A stretch of 63,154 nucleotides of DNA from contig JAJKFJ010020867.1 in assembly GCA_027382625.1 (NCBI GenBank), positions 1 through 63,154 of the forward strand, read 5' to 3'. Shown piece after piece: positions 1 to 10,086 of this stretch. The position numbers and the translations under genes were made by a program. Numbering within the stretch: the first letter of the stretch is position 1; the number at the start of each line of letters is the position of its first letter. This DNA is from Tetmemena sp. SeJ-2015. Lineage: Eukaryota; Ciliophora; Spirotrichea; Sporadotrichida; Oxytrichidae. The notes beneath the pieces are model-generated. The model did not search any database and was not told the origin of the DNA. It saw only the letters and a program-made list of their open reading frames with translations.

Positions 1-391
1 TTCACATCCATTTGGGTAATCATGGGGCCCCGGGGAGATTTTAGTGTTTAGGCTAGGAGTGGCCATAGTGGCTGTGACCAAATATATTTAAACTAGTAAA
101 ACTTCATCCAATCAACTCACTTTAATGATCCGAGGACTTTACTAACTGAAAAAGCTAACTGAAGTAATTGATTACTACTACTACTGTTTGGCCTTTTACC
201 AGTGGTAGTAGTTGGGGACCTCAAACCGTTTAGAAAAAAGGTAAGTCATCCTTCTTGATTTCATTTTATATTCTTCTCATTAAACATAAAAACCAGCAAT
301 AAGGTAAGAACACCAATCTACCCAATTAAAAATTCATGTGTGAAACATGTTGATTAAGATACAGAGAGCATTTATGATGATTGAAATATAT
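1..391. other. Left edge, no gene recognised
   Basis: No coding stretch with the TGA-only code stands out here. The sequence is moderately AT-rich with a GC-rich patch around positions 25-40. It may be intergenic germline DNA or the tail of an element that starts outside the window. Confidence 0.4.
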
Positions 392-580
392 GTGCGGTCT
401 GGGCAATATATTTTGCGGTAACGGAGCCGCACGTGCGGTGCCGGGACCGCACATACTTCCCCACACCGCACATATGTCCCAGACCGCACGTGCGGTGTGG
501 GGAGACCCCTGTGCGGTCCGGGACCGCACGTGCGGTGTGGGCAAACCCTGTGCGGTCCGGGACCGCACGTGCGGTGGGGG
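392..580. repeat. GC-rich palindromic repeat cluster
   Basis: A roughly 190-bp GC-rich island in AT-rich surroundings. The palindrome ACCGCACGTGCGGT occurs at 483-496, 523-536 and 562-575, with a close variant at 427-438. The last three are spaced about 40 bp apart and are joined by the inverted word TGCGGTCCGGGACCGCA, so the unit is a tandem repeat of nested palindromes with a CACGTG centre. Open frames across it on both strands have repeat composition only and are not taken as genes. From 581 to 841 I see nothing further. Confidence 0.8.
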
Positions 581-841
581 ACCCACCACCCGACATTATG
601 ATTATATGCTTGATATGATAAGTGATAAAGAGTGCGAATGCATTTTCCACTTGATATTGTAACTTACTTGAGTGCGCTCAATGTGTGATAGGTGCTCCAT
701 GACACGCTTTCTCGAATGATGCTAATTGGGCACTTGTTGCATATCGGAAAAGTAGAGAGGAGAGGCTTGAACTGAAAAGTGCTATAATCATTTTCACTCA
801 ACCATATGCAAGTTTGCACTTTTGTGCAATTGTATCACAAT

Positions 842-915
842 CAAAACCCCATAATATGAAAAAAATAAAAATAAGTTGTGAAAATTAAATTTTCTTTATT
901 ATATAGAATACGTTT
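842..915 (+). repeat. TBE left inverted terminal repeat
   Basis: Starts with one C4A4-type unit and ATAATATG, then an A-rich stretch, AATAAGTTGTG and TTTCTTTATTAT. It aligns with the reverse complement of 6064-6138 and with 62719-62795, with scattered indels. Confidence 0.8.
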
Positions 916-3390
916 ACGTGTTTTAGAAATTTCAAATTCTATTTACATAAACTTAGTGCATTTTTAGTTCCGACTTTTAATTTTATATACACATTTCATT
1001 TATCTCAGTCTTGAAAGATATTTTTGCCTCTAATTTTTTTTGTTTTCTTGCTATATTTTTGGGTTACTCTCTCTCCTTCCTCAAACTCTAAACCTAATCT
1101 TTTAGTTAATTCAATTCATCTTTTTAAGACTTACCTTAATTTTTAGGTGAAGAGCTTATTTTATCTAAAAGAGTGCTCAAAAAAAGGTTCATTACTATTT
1201 TGTAGGTGAAAAGCACTAAAGGTCTTTTTTTTCATAATCTTCTTTTTTTAAAACTCTCTATTAGTTAATGTAAGCAAGATAAAAATACATAAATATGAGC
1301 TAAACTCAAGAGTAATCATCAAAATTTATTGTCAAATAATTTGGTTTTACTTATTTCGGTTTGCAATCAACTATCCAAAATTTTAATCTCTTATTTTGGG
1401 GCCTTTCTATGCTTTCTTGTTCATGTTTATTTATTTAATAAATGTTTATATTCTAAATTAATCTATTAAACAGCAGTTAACTCAGAATGAAAATGTAAAG
1501 TATTTCAAAACATACCAATCACTGATCATGTAATCGTATTCACCTATAATACTTATAATCTGCAGTTAAACCGAAATTTCTCAAAAATAACTACATTTCA
1601 TCCTATTCAGTTTCATTTTACTCTAAGGGATGGATCTAGTCACCCTTATCTAGTAATAGCCCCGTTTCTCAAAATCAATCCATCGCAAAAATTTGAGATG
1701 CCACCCACTATATCTCGCATTTTTAAAGTTTCTTTGCAGATGAAAAAGTTAGGGTTGCAGTGTTCCTCATTGCACTTCTATTTCAAGAGTGCACACAATT
1801 ATTTGATTTATCCTCAAACTCTTCGCCTAAGCGACTTCATTTGAGTAGCGCGCGAAATTATCCATAGATAGTTTCCTTTTCTCAAGTCTCTCCGGAACTG
1901 TAGCAAACATTATCTTGAAATGGAAACGTACAAAACTGTGAATCGAGGAAACGCGTTATAGACTTTTCTAAGCCATTTTATTTAATAATCTGAAATATTT
2001 TACGACGCTGCTCCGTGGAGAGGGGTAGCGTGAATTTGTATGTCTGACGAAGCTGTGTTACACACAACACCTTCTGAAGAAGAGTTGGGTTTAAAAAGGC
2101 CGTTAAGTTTTGTAAAGTGATAGACCCCTTGCTCACCTCGATGTTTTTAATTTTGTTCCGGGGTCTGAATACCTTTGTTTCTCTCCTTCATTAAGTAGAC
2201 CAGCCCCGGGTTTTCCCTCTACACATTTTAAATTTTAAAGCTTGCAAAGAGAATAGGGAAAACTTCTGAACTGCTCAAACCATTCGTCGCTGAAAATTTT
2301 TCCCTTCTTTTTTTGGGTCGTTCTCCTCTACTTAGAATCTCTTCCTGTTTGATCTTCAATGATCTCTTTGGGGGTACTTCACGTTTCGTAGCAAGGACGC
2401 CAAAAAAAGAACCTTCGTTTTGGAACTTTTTTGAGAGTTTTCCATTTGTTTGGAAGGAATAGAGCAAACCCGGATCTCCCCTCGCATCGTAAAACATTTA
2501 ATACTTTTGGAAGGGAAAAAACCCAAATAAAATTATTTTTATTTCCCTAGCAGAAAGCTTCTTACCTTTCTAAGTAAAGGACCTGTAGAGGTCTTTTCCC
2601 TTTCTTAGGAACCTGATGCTAAATCTTTCCCTTCCATTCTTAATCGCTTAATTTAAGTTTTCCCCCAAACTTGCTCAAGTATCGTTGTTTAATTTTTAAA
2701 AAAAAAAATTATTATTTTTGATTTTAGATCCGGGAAAGAAGCTTTAAAATCTTACAAAATGAGATCCTATAGGGTACAAACTGAAATAGATAGAGCTAAA
2801 AACTAAGCGAATCAGGTGCAAGTTGGGGAAGATGGAGCTTTTTTAAAATTTGGTGGCTCCATTAAAATAATATAATTATACTTAAAACTTAATTAGTGCA
2901 ATCTTTAAAATTGCTGCAACTTAATTGTTTGCAGTTCAATGCGTTGGGAATTTAAAATTTTAGGGAGCTATTTTTTTTGCCTTTCGTGTGTCCCACATTA
3001 CTTAAATAACATGGTTTTCCAAGGAATTATAGCAAAGACTAACTGCCCTTTTGAAAATTAATTCGCAAACAAAAAACAAGCAGAAATATGAGATAAAAAT
3101 GGAGCTTATCTAATAATAAAAAAGAAAGATGAAAGAACTCAAAAATGAAAATTTTTGGGCCCCCTGATGTTTTCGTGAGTGCTCTGCACCTAGGAACAGC
3201 ATACATAATAAAAAGTCGGCTTTTTCATAATTTAAAAAATTTAAATTTTTAAAATTTTTAAAAACTTAACCCGTCATTAAGGACCAATTTTGGGGGATAT
3301 TTTTAATAAAAAAATTCTTTTTTGAAAATTAAAGAATTCCCAAAAAAGAAACCTTTTTCCAGGGGAAACTAAAATTCGAGGAGTTTGACC
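916..3390. other. TBE left interior without a clear gene
   Basis: About 2.5 kb in which no domain is recognisable. A short plus-strand ORF starting at 2040 (MSDEAVLHTTPSEEELGL...) runs 26 codons to TGA. The 2050-2600 stretch is less AT-rich than its flanks and could be a remnant of the missing third TBE gene or a nested insertion. 2690-3350 is A/T-homopolymer rich. Confidence 0.3.
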
Positions 3391-3399
3391 CTGCTCATT

Positions 3400-4470
3400 C
3401 CTCCTCTCTTGAATTCCCTGCTCACCGCCATTACATACCCAGCCATGAACTTGATGCTTCTGCTGGAGAGCCGGCTGCCTCAAACCAAGACCAAACCTTT
3501 ACATCATTCCAGGTCTGTAAAGCTGAGGATGAGATAATCATCACCTACGAACAGCAGCTCTCGCCATCTTTCTACGCTTTTAATCCCTTCGCTCAGATGA
3601 AAATCCCGGTCTCACCTACCCTCAAGTTGCAAACATACAAGGAGAGCGTGTAGGAGCTGTCAACATGATTGCTTAGCGCTGGCGCAAGAATGGCTTTATA
3701 TTGGGGGAGACAATCCAGGAGGGGCAGGAAGCAGTTACTCTCTCCTGAAAGTGAGCGCCGCATCATCACAATATAGGCACTGCATGAGACTGCTTACCAG
3801 AGCTTCACTTAGCGTTGTCACTTTCTCCATCATCGCTACGACATCCCGCTCCTCTCGACCTTCGGTCTGAGAAAAATTTACCTCCACAATGGGGTCCGTC
3901 CCATACAGAGCAGCAGGCTATTCATATCGCCGCTAGGAGGACAGTGAACAAGAAGCGCAAAGGAAGAAGCAAGAATTCTCAAAGCGGCTCGCGCGGTGGG
4001 TCTTAGAGGGCCGAAATGTCGTGTACCTAGATGAGTCAACATTCAACGCCTGGTAGTCTCCAAAGCGGAGCTGGCTGAAGGAGAGATGAACGTCCAGATT
4101 ACAAGTACGCGCGGGAAGTTAATCACTTAGATCGGTGCTATCATCAAGGCATGCGGCCTCCTCCGCAGCAAGATTCTTTTCGGCAGCAACAACCTCCACC
4201 ACTTCCTCACCTACCTCTTGGAGCGGGGACACCGCTAAAGCTAGGCTCTATCATGATCATGGGCAGCCTCTCCATTCACAAGAGCTCGAAGGTACACGAC
4301 ACCATTCCAGCCTCCTGCTAACTTGGATACTTTCCTCCCTACAGCTGAACCATCAACCCTATCGAGCGCCTGTGGGCGTTGCTCTAGCAAGACTGGCGCC
4401 GTCTCATCGTCACGCAGCTTGCGCAGGCCAACTAGCCATCCCCACCTGAGCACATACTACTTAATGCAAT
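3400..4470 (+). pseudogene. TBE DDE transposase (42 kDa class), broken
   Basis: This is the Tc1/mariner-like transposase of the TBE. The first catalytic Asp is in VYLDESTF (about 4020-4043), and the C-terminal region has NPIERLWALL with the catalytic Glu near 4364. Between them lies the segment GSNNLHHFLTYLLERGHR. The second catalytic Asp, expected in a DN-L-SIHKS motif, reads GSLSIHKS at about 4262, so it is lost. Reading needs several frame changes (for example near 4090 and 4235), and a TGA sits where the element family usually continues before NPIE. GC content is clearly higher than in the surroundings. The copy is judged inactive. The N-terminal limit is uncertain. Confidence 0.8.
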
Positions 4471-4629
4471 TTAGAGTATAAACATTTAATAAGTTAAGGC
4501 TATCGCACGCTCAAACTTCCCTTCACTGGAGTAAAGTGACTTTGTATTAAAGTTAGTCTACTTCCGCAATTTTAATCGATCCTATACTATAAGAAACAAG
4601 TACAACCTTAGCAAACACAAGCTAAACTA

Positions 4630-6047
4630 ATGTTAGGAACCGCTACCAAACAAGATGCTGTGTGCACTAAGTGCAATGGAGAGCTCACTGAACTTGAACT
4701 CGAGCAAGAGATCTCTGTGCTTTAAATTGTCAAGTCAAGAGTTGAGAAGTCGGTGGGCGTTTAAACTATAGCACCTGATGCTCCTCTTGTTGCTGCTCCA
4801 GAGATCAATTAGAAGAAGAAACTTTTTGAATGCGAGTAATGTCAACGACAGTTCGAATATCCTCAGACCCTCAAGCGGGCACATTAAGGAAGTCCACTCA
4901 GCTGACAAACCTAAGATGTATATGAAGCATTAGAAAGTGGACAGTCGCTATCCTTGCTCAACTTGTGAGAAGACCTTTTATCACTATGCTTTCCTCAAGA
5001 AACAATTGGAGAAGAAGCACATGGCTGAGTTCGTAATTGAGGATTAAGAAACTTTAAAGATCGTGCCAGCTAAGAGGCAAGCACGATACCTTGACAAGGT
5101 TCAACTAAAGAGGAAGCAAGAGGAGAAGAAGAGGAAGATTGAGTTCATGAATCAGAAGCCTTAGGTATGGTGTCAGTAAAGTTTCAGCTAGCTCAAAGCA
5201 AGACTCCATGCTTGAGAGTTGTAACTTTGGAGGAGTGTGTTCAAAATTACCTCCACCTTGCTGATGCGAAGAGAAGAGACACCATCATACAAGAAGAGTA
5301 TGCTTACAAGATCTTCCCTTACGAATACCTTGTAAAGAAGGAAGAGAGAGGTCTTGAGTTCGCGAACGAACTGTCAGTGTTGAGAGAAGCGAGGGACAAA
5401 AACTTGAACTAGTACGTTCTTCATCATGCTGGTGTTCTTATCGATCATGATTGAATCCCCATTCGCCTTCCTAAATGGTAGATCACACTAAGAGAATTTC
5501 TCAGCACGAGGCGCAACAAGTACTAGCTTACTGCTATTCTCACTGACCTCGTTAGAGGAGTGATGGAGTTGCATGAGTTGGGATTCGTGCACAGAGATCT
5601 CAAGCCAGAGAACATCATGATAAACTTTGAACCAGTCAGAGCAACTGTCATAGACTTCAACAGAGTTGTAAGAAGAGAAAACATTGAGGAAGCATCGGTG
5701 CAAGGAACTGCAGGCTACTTCCCATAGAGACAGACTTGGCTCAACGGTTCAGTGCAGTGGGACATTTGGTCTATAGTTGCAATCATACTTGAATGCGATA
5801 TGAAACCAAAGGAATACTACAAGTGTGAAAGTGAAGATGATGCAATATAATTCGCAACAAGACATTGTAAGATAGAGAAGGTATCAGAACCTTTGAAAAG
5901 TTAGTAAACAAAGTAATAATCAATCAACCTATGAATCCTAACACTCAGTTATCTGAGATAGAGGAAGCAGGTATAAAATTTAGAGAATATGAGACAGACA
6001 TCAAGGTCACCTTCCTAGAAGACTTTAGATTGCCTGTTTAAAGTTGA
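4630..6047 (+). pseudogene. TBE zinc-finger/protein-kinase gene (57 kDa class), frameshifted
   Basis: Starts MLGTATKQDAVCTKCNGEL with a CxxC pair, then C2H2-like fingers (FECEQCQRQF...H and YPCSTCEKTFYHY...KKH, about 4820-5030). A kinase-like domain follows, with the catalytic-loop motif HRDLKPEN at about 5589 and a DFN in place of DFG (VIDFNRVV, about 5650), then WDIWSIVAIILE (about 5763). This order matches the TBE 57 kDa protein, whose role in transposition is not established. Frame changes are needed near 4870 and between about 5455 and 5530, so this copy is probably non-functional. It ends RLPVQS followed by TGA. Its C-terminal third is repeated on the other strand at 62798-63154. Confidence 0.8.
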
Positions 6048-6063
6048 AATTTAGCATGATTAT

Positions 6064-6138
6064 AAGTATTTATAAAGAAATTAATTATACACAACTTATT
6101 TTCACTTTCTTATCATATTATGGGGTTTTTGGGTTTTT
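6064..6138 (-). repeat. TBE right inverted terminal repeat
   Basis: Read on the minus strand it begins AAAAACCCAAAAACCCC then ATAATATG and AATAAGTTGTG, matching the left end. It lies 16 bp after the stop of the zinc-finger/kinase gene. AAT follows directly. Confidence 0.85.
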
Positions 6139-6366
6139 AATGTACAAGCATGCCATGATTGCTCACACTAGTTATTCATGTCTGCACATGATGTATAAAT
6201 GATGCTTGCATGCAGGAGCAGTGATGCACTTCACACACGTAGAGTTTGCAATGAAAGAGTGCGCTCTTAATCAAAAAGCGATAGAGTTCCTCACTCCATT
6301 ATGGTAAAATAGTGAATCTGAAAAGTAAATATTCATTTAATTAACTAAATTTTCAAATTGTTATAT

Positions 6367-8010
6367 TCATACTTCTTTTCCTACTGTTACCCATCCCTCT
6401 CTCAAATTGTTCTTTCGCCCAAATAACTCATAATATGCCATGCCTGGAAGTAATATTTCAATTAGATCTTTTATTTACTCGGGTTTCTCTGAATTCTATC
6501 CAACTTTTGACTTCAAGATATCCTTTTCTTTGAAAGTATTAGTGCCTTCTGGAACTGCTCCTTTTAATCCAACTAGGCAAGATTCTTTGCAATGTCTGAA
6601 ATGATAACCTTGCTCGTTTCTGTAATCAGTAGTTTTGACTTGCTTAATCCAAGCGATGTTGTCGACAATCCTAAAATTAAAATTAGATTTAAAATTAAAT
6701 AAAGTCTTACCTATAGACTTTGTAGAGCATGAAAGCGATCGCCTCTGTGAAATTAGATGCTATGCTCCACATAAATAAATAGCCACTTTCTTATACATCT
6801 TCTAGAGGCAACTAAAATAACTTTTGAATCGATTGAGTTTCATAGGGAATAAAATCTCGATTTCCCTTTACTTTGAATCTTAGTGGCCAAGGGTAGTCCA
6901 TCATAACTCCGTTAAATTTAATTCCTCTATATTTCAGTTATAAAAGAGCTATTTCTCTCAGAAGATTTGAAGCCCAGATATCACACTTTATGGCAGTGCT
7001 AGGATATTTTGCTGATGAGGAGCCTGTGTTTTTTATTTCTTTTTCATACTTGACTTAAGCTGAATGATATGATAGATTTGCTGCTCTAAATGCTTCATTT
7101 TTTCCTTCAATTTCTTGAAACATTTACATTGAATTTACATCTTCCAACTTTTATGCCTCGTCTTCAAAAGATTTAAACTCTTTTTAGATCGCGTTTTTGA
7201 AGAAATCATCGTATTTTAAAAATCCTTGCAGGAATGATTGTTGAGCCTTTTCAAGTAAATCGAAGATCATCATTGTGCTTTAAGCAAACTATTCTTTATT
7301 TTCCTCTCATATTCTCTATATTTAATTTTGAATACTTTCTTCTGAAAATGCTAACATCCTAATTTCTTTCTGCCTTTTTTAATTGAGTTTTTAGGCATCA
7401 TCTTTCTTGAACACTTTAGTTTTGCAATAATTGAAAATGAGGCTTCTAGTTGTCTCCGTTTTCAGTGCTGTTTAGGAAGATTAAATTAGAGTATTTATGA
7501 CGAGCTTCAGATGTTGATTTTCGATTAAAAGCTCATTCTCTCTTTGGAATTGCTCTTCAGCCTCTCTTTCTTTCTTTTGGCAGTACTCTATATACTTTCT
7601 TTAATTTTATCAGTCAAACTTATGCTGATTCTTGAGTGGTATTTTTCTTCAAATATCTCTTCAAGTCGATTTCTCTCTGATTACTCTCGATCAAGTTGCA
7701 TGAGTTTAGTTCCATCCTCTTAGATTTCTTAAATTCTATTCATTTGTGGTCTTTAGCACTCCTATACTTTTTGGACTCCAAGACTAAGGTAATCAACATC
7801 CTCCCTTGGCTTTTTAATGTTGGCCTCTTCTAGAAGTTTCAAGACATCTTTGTGATGATTCTTCATATGAGTTGTGTAAACCTTGGTTGAAAAATCTGTT
7901 TGTTTAGCCTTATTCCTCTCGCAGTAGATGCATCTGCGCATTTCTCTAAATCTAGTAGGCAGTCTCCCGTCTTTCATTCTTTGTTCTTCGATTTGTTGCT
8001 ATCCTCTCAT
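6367..8010 (-). pseudogene. MT-A70 family adenine methyltransferase with N-terminal BED-type zinc finger
   Basis: The N-terminus (MRGQQQIEEQRMKDGRLPTR) leads into a CxxC...HxxxH finger (CIYCERNKAK...THMKNHH), of BED type. A glutamine-rich coiled coil follows, then an MT-A70 domain: FNGVMMDYPWPLRF, GYLFMWSIASNFTEA, and after a 40-bp intron IVDNIAWIKQVKTTDYRNE, GYHFRHCKESCLVGLKG, and finally YYELFGRKNNLREGWVTVG near the end. MT-A70 enzymes methylate N6 of adenine in RNA or DNA; in ciliates, relatives (MTA1 complex) methylate DNA. The catalytic DPPW reads DYPW here. There is one frame change near 7590 and one in-frame TGA near 7245, so the copy looks damaged. No IES was seen. The start was chosen as the first ATG in frame. 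Confidence 0.75.
6671..6710 (-). other. 40-bp spliceosomal intron in the MT-A70 gene
   Basis: On the minus strand it begins GTAAGACTTT and ends TTTTAATTTTAG. Removing it joins LYKVYR to IVDNIAW in frame, as in other MT-A70 proteins. There is no flanking direct repeat, so it is an intron and not an IES. Confidence 0.85.
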
Positions 8011-9076
8011 TATCGATGTCGTCTATTTAAAAATAAGTTATGTTGGTTGTAAAAAATATATTATACAACTTTGGCACGGGCTCAAAATATAAGGTCAGAT
8101 AAATTTTTAAATGTTTAAGTTTTAAATAAAAACTTTCGCATTAGTTAGTTAACTTTAATAATAAGAATGGAAGAGACGTTTATTTTTTGGAGGCAAAATA
8201 GAGTTATAAGTTCATTTTATTTAAACCAGGCCAAATCAATCTTACAATTTTAAATTTAGCCATACCTCCATCTGCTAAAACTAAGTATGATGGGAATCTT
8301 AAGCTTACCTCTATATTTTAGAAAAGACATAAAATGAGTTTTTCGTTAAGCTAAATCACAGCAAAGTGATTTTGAAAATAAAGACTTTGCAAAAAATTCC
8401 TTGATTAAAAGCTAAATTGTAAAGGATTTTTGAAACATTTCCTTGCAATATTTAAATTTTTAACTTAGTCACAGAAACATTCTGCTTACTTAATAAGATT
8501 TAATTTTGCAGATGAAAAATGATAAGGAGTTATAAAATAAATCCTTTTTTATAAAGATGAAACTGCTTTAAATTGGAGCTTACTACTTCAAGGATTTCCC
8601 CAGAGCTTTGAATTCTTTTTATGAGGGGTTTTCAACTTAAATAACCACTCTGCTATTGAAATCTTTGATTGTAATTTTAATATAAATTGCTTGGAAAATG
8701 ATTTCTAAAATAAACTTCTAAATTTATAATTTATTTGATTAAATAGTCATTACAAAAGTAAATTTTTTTCCAATTTTTCCCTTTTTTGGTTAATAATTTT
8801 ATCAACTTTTAATGGTAATTGCTCATTTGAATTTTAATAATGATATAATTTTTGGAAATTTTAGCAAAAAAAGTTTGAATATTTAGTCGTCTGAATTTCA
8901 TTTATTGAATTATTAAAATCATTTAAATATATAAAATAAACAGATAAGATTATGAAATTGCCCGGGCATTATATTGCCCGGGCAATAAAATCCTCTCTCA
9001 TCTTTATGTGACAAAAATAAAAACCAGAAACAATATATTTAACTTACTATTGGTTATCTCCTTAATTAATTTTTTT
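8011..9076. other. AT-rich stretch between MT-A70 gene and MITE
   Basis: No coding sequence recognised. The only ordered structure is the pair of CCCGGG palindromes at 8958-8986, listed separately. Confidence 0.4.
8958..8986. repeat. Two adjacent TTGCCCGGGCAA-type palindromes
   Basis: ATTGCCCGGGCATT and ATTGCCCGGGCAAT lie three bases apart in otherwise AT-rich DNA. The second is a perfect 14-bp palindrome and the first differs by one base. This may be the abutting ends of a lost element or a protein-binding site; nothing here decides. Confidence 0.6.
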
Positions 9077-9836
9077 GGGGGGGGGACGGAAGTGCACACC
9101 CCCTAAATATGAATAAAATGCCAATAAAAGTGCCCATAATGTGTCAAAATCAGCTAAAAATGCCAAAAAATTTAGTAATTCTGGCTTTTAAAATTTCCAA
9201 TAGGGTCATTTTTACGAATTTCGATTTTTTATGGTATGATCTATTAATATTATTTATTAAATTTAATATTCATGACTGATTGATGTTATGATTATGTTTT
9301 ATTCCCAAAAATAACTATGTATCATTACAATACTTTATATTAAGCTATTTTTAAAGAGATTATCTGCTCTATAGTAAGTTCCCAGATAGCTGGATAATTT
9401 GAGAACTTCTTTAAACCATGAATTGTTATGATTATTCTTAAAAATTTATCAATGAGTTTGCAGCAGTGATTTTATGTAATTGCAGATATAGTGATCTTTT
9501 GGCTATTATATTTAAACTTGTAAGATTCTTCTTTAAATAATATTCAAGTTAAGAATGCAAAAATTTTGATAAATCAACCAAATAACATCCAAAAAACTGA
9601 AGGGCGAATCATAATTAATATGCATATTTACTCTATTATCTTCATAAGACTTTATATTCATGAGTAAAACGATCGAATAATTTTAAGATCATTTAAAATT
9701 GAAATCATAAATTTTTACCCTATGGAAAAATTTTTTAAAACTAAAAAACTATTTTTTCATTTTTAGACAATTTTGGCTAATGATTTTTTTCATAAATTTG
9801 ATCATTAAAAAGTGGGGTTTGCACTTCCGCCCCCCC
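9077..9836. mobile_element. Short G-run-ended inverted-repeat element (MITE-like, family B)
   Basis: The left end (nine Gs, then ACGGAAGTGCACACCCC) and the reverse complement of the right end (seven Gs, then CGGAAGTGCAAACCCC) match over about 25 bp. The interior of about 700 bp is AT-rich and has no recognisable coding region. No clean target duplication is visible. The DD34E transposase gene ends 250 bp to the right, but nothing shows that it mobilises this element. Confidence 0.7.
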
Positions 9837-10086
9837 AAGTAAATTTTTTATTTTTGAAAATTATTTTTGAAAGATTAAAGAATAAAATTTGATGCTTATC
9901 CAAAATTATATGATTTATCACTCCGCCTAGCGCAAAAAATATTTTGCAATCGGATTATTCAATAATTGCCATACTAATCCAGTGTTTGCATGCAGGTTTC
10001 ATACACCTCTCGAATCAGTTCCGTAATCATTTAATTTAGAACTCTATTTGCAGAGAAAAAATGCTCTTATGAGGGTAAGACTCTTC

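Larger units (their letters stand above)
842..6138 (+). mobile_element. Telomere-bearing element (TBE), decayed copy
   Basis: The ends are inverted copies of one another: CAAAACCCC then ATAATATG at the left, and the same words in reverse complement at 6064-6138, followed in both by a shared run that includes AATAAGTTGTG. The right tip carries two telomere-like C3-4A4-5 repeats, the left only one. AAT flanks both ends (839-841 and 6139-6141), fitting the three-base ANT target known for TBEs. Inside are a DDE transposase (about 42 kDa class) and a C2H2 zinc-finger/kinase gene (57 kDa class), the cargo known from Oxytricha TBEs. I did not recognise the third (22 kDa) gene. At 5.3 kb it is longer than the usual 4.1 kb, so the left interior may hold extra DNA. 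Confidence 0.85.

Noticed and set aside
326..662. Overlapping ORFs rich in Arg, Pro and Thr on both strands
   Set aside because: They are translations of the GC-rich palindromic repeat; both strands give the same low-complexity words.
2228..2497. Minus-strand ORF of 89 codons in the TBE interior
   Set aside because: Low-complexity Lys/Ser/Phe composition, no family, and not matched by a neighbouring signal; kept only as part of the unassigned TBE interior.
6671..6710. IES in the MT-A70 gene
   Set aside because: The insert has GTAAG...TTTTAG borders and no direct repeat, so it is a spliceosomal intron.
7500..7640. Programmed frameshift in the MT-A70 gene
   Set aside because: No slippery site is evident, and an in-frame TGA elsewhere in the gene makes simple decay more likely.
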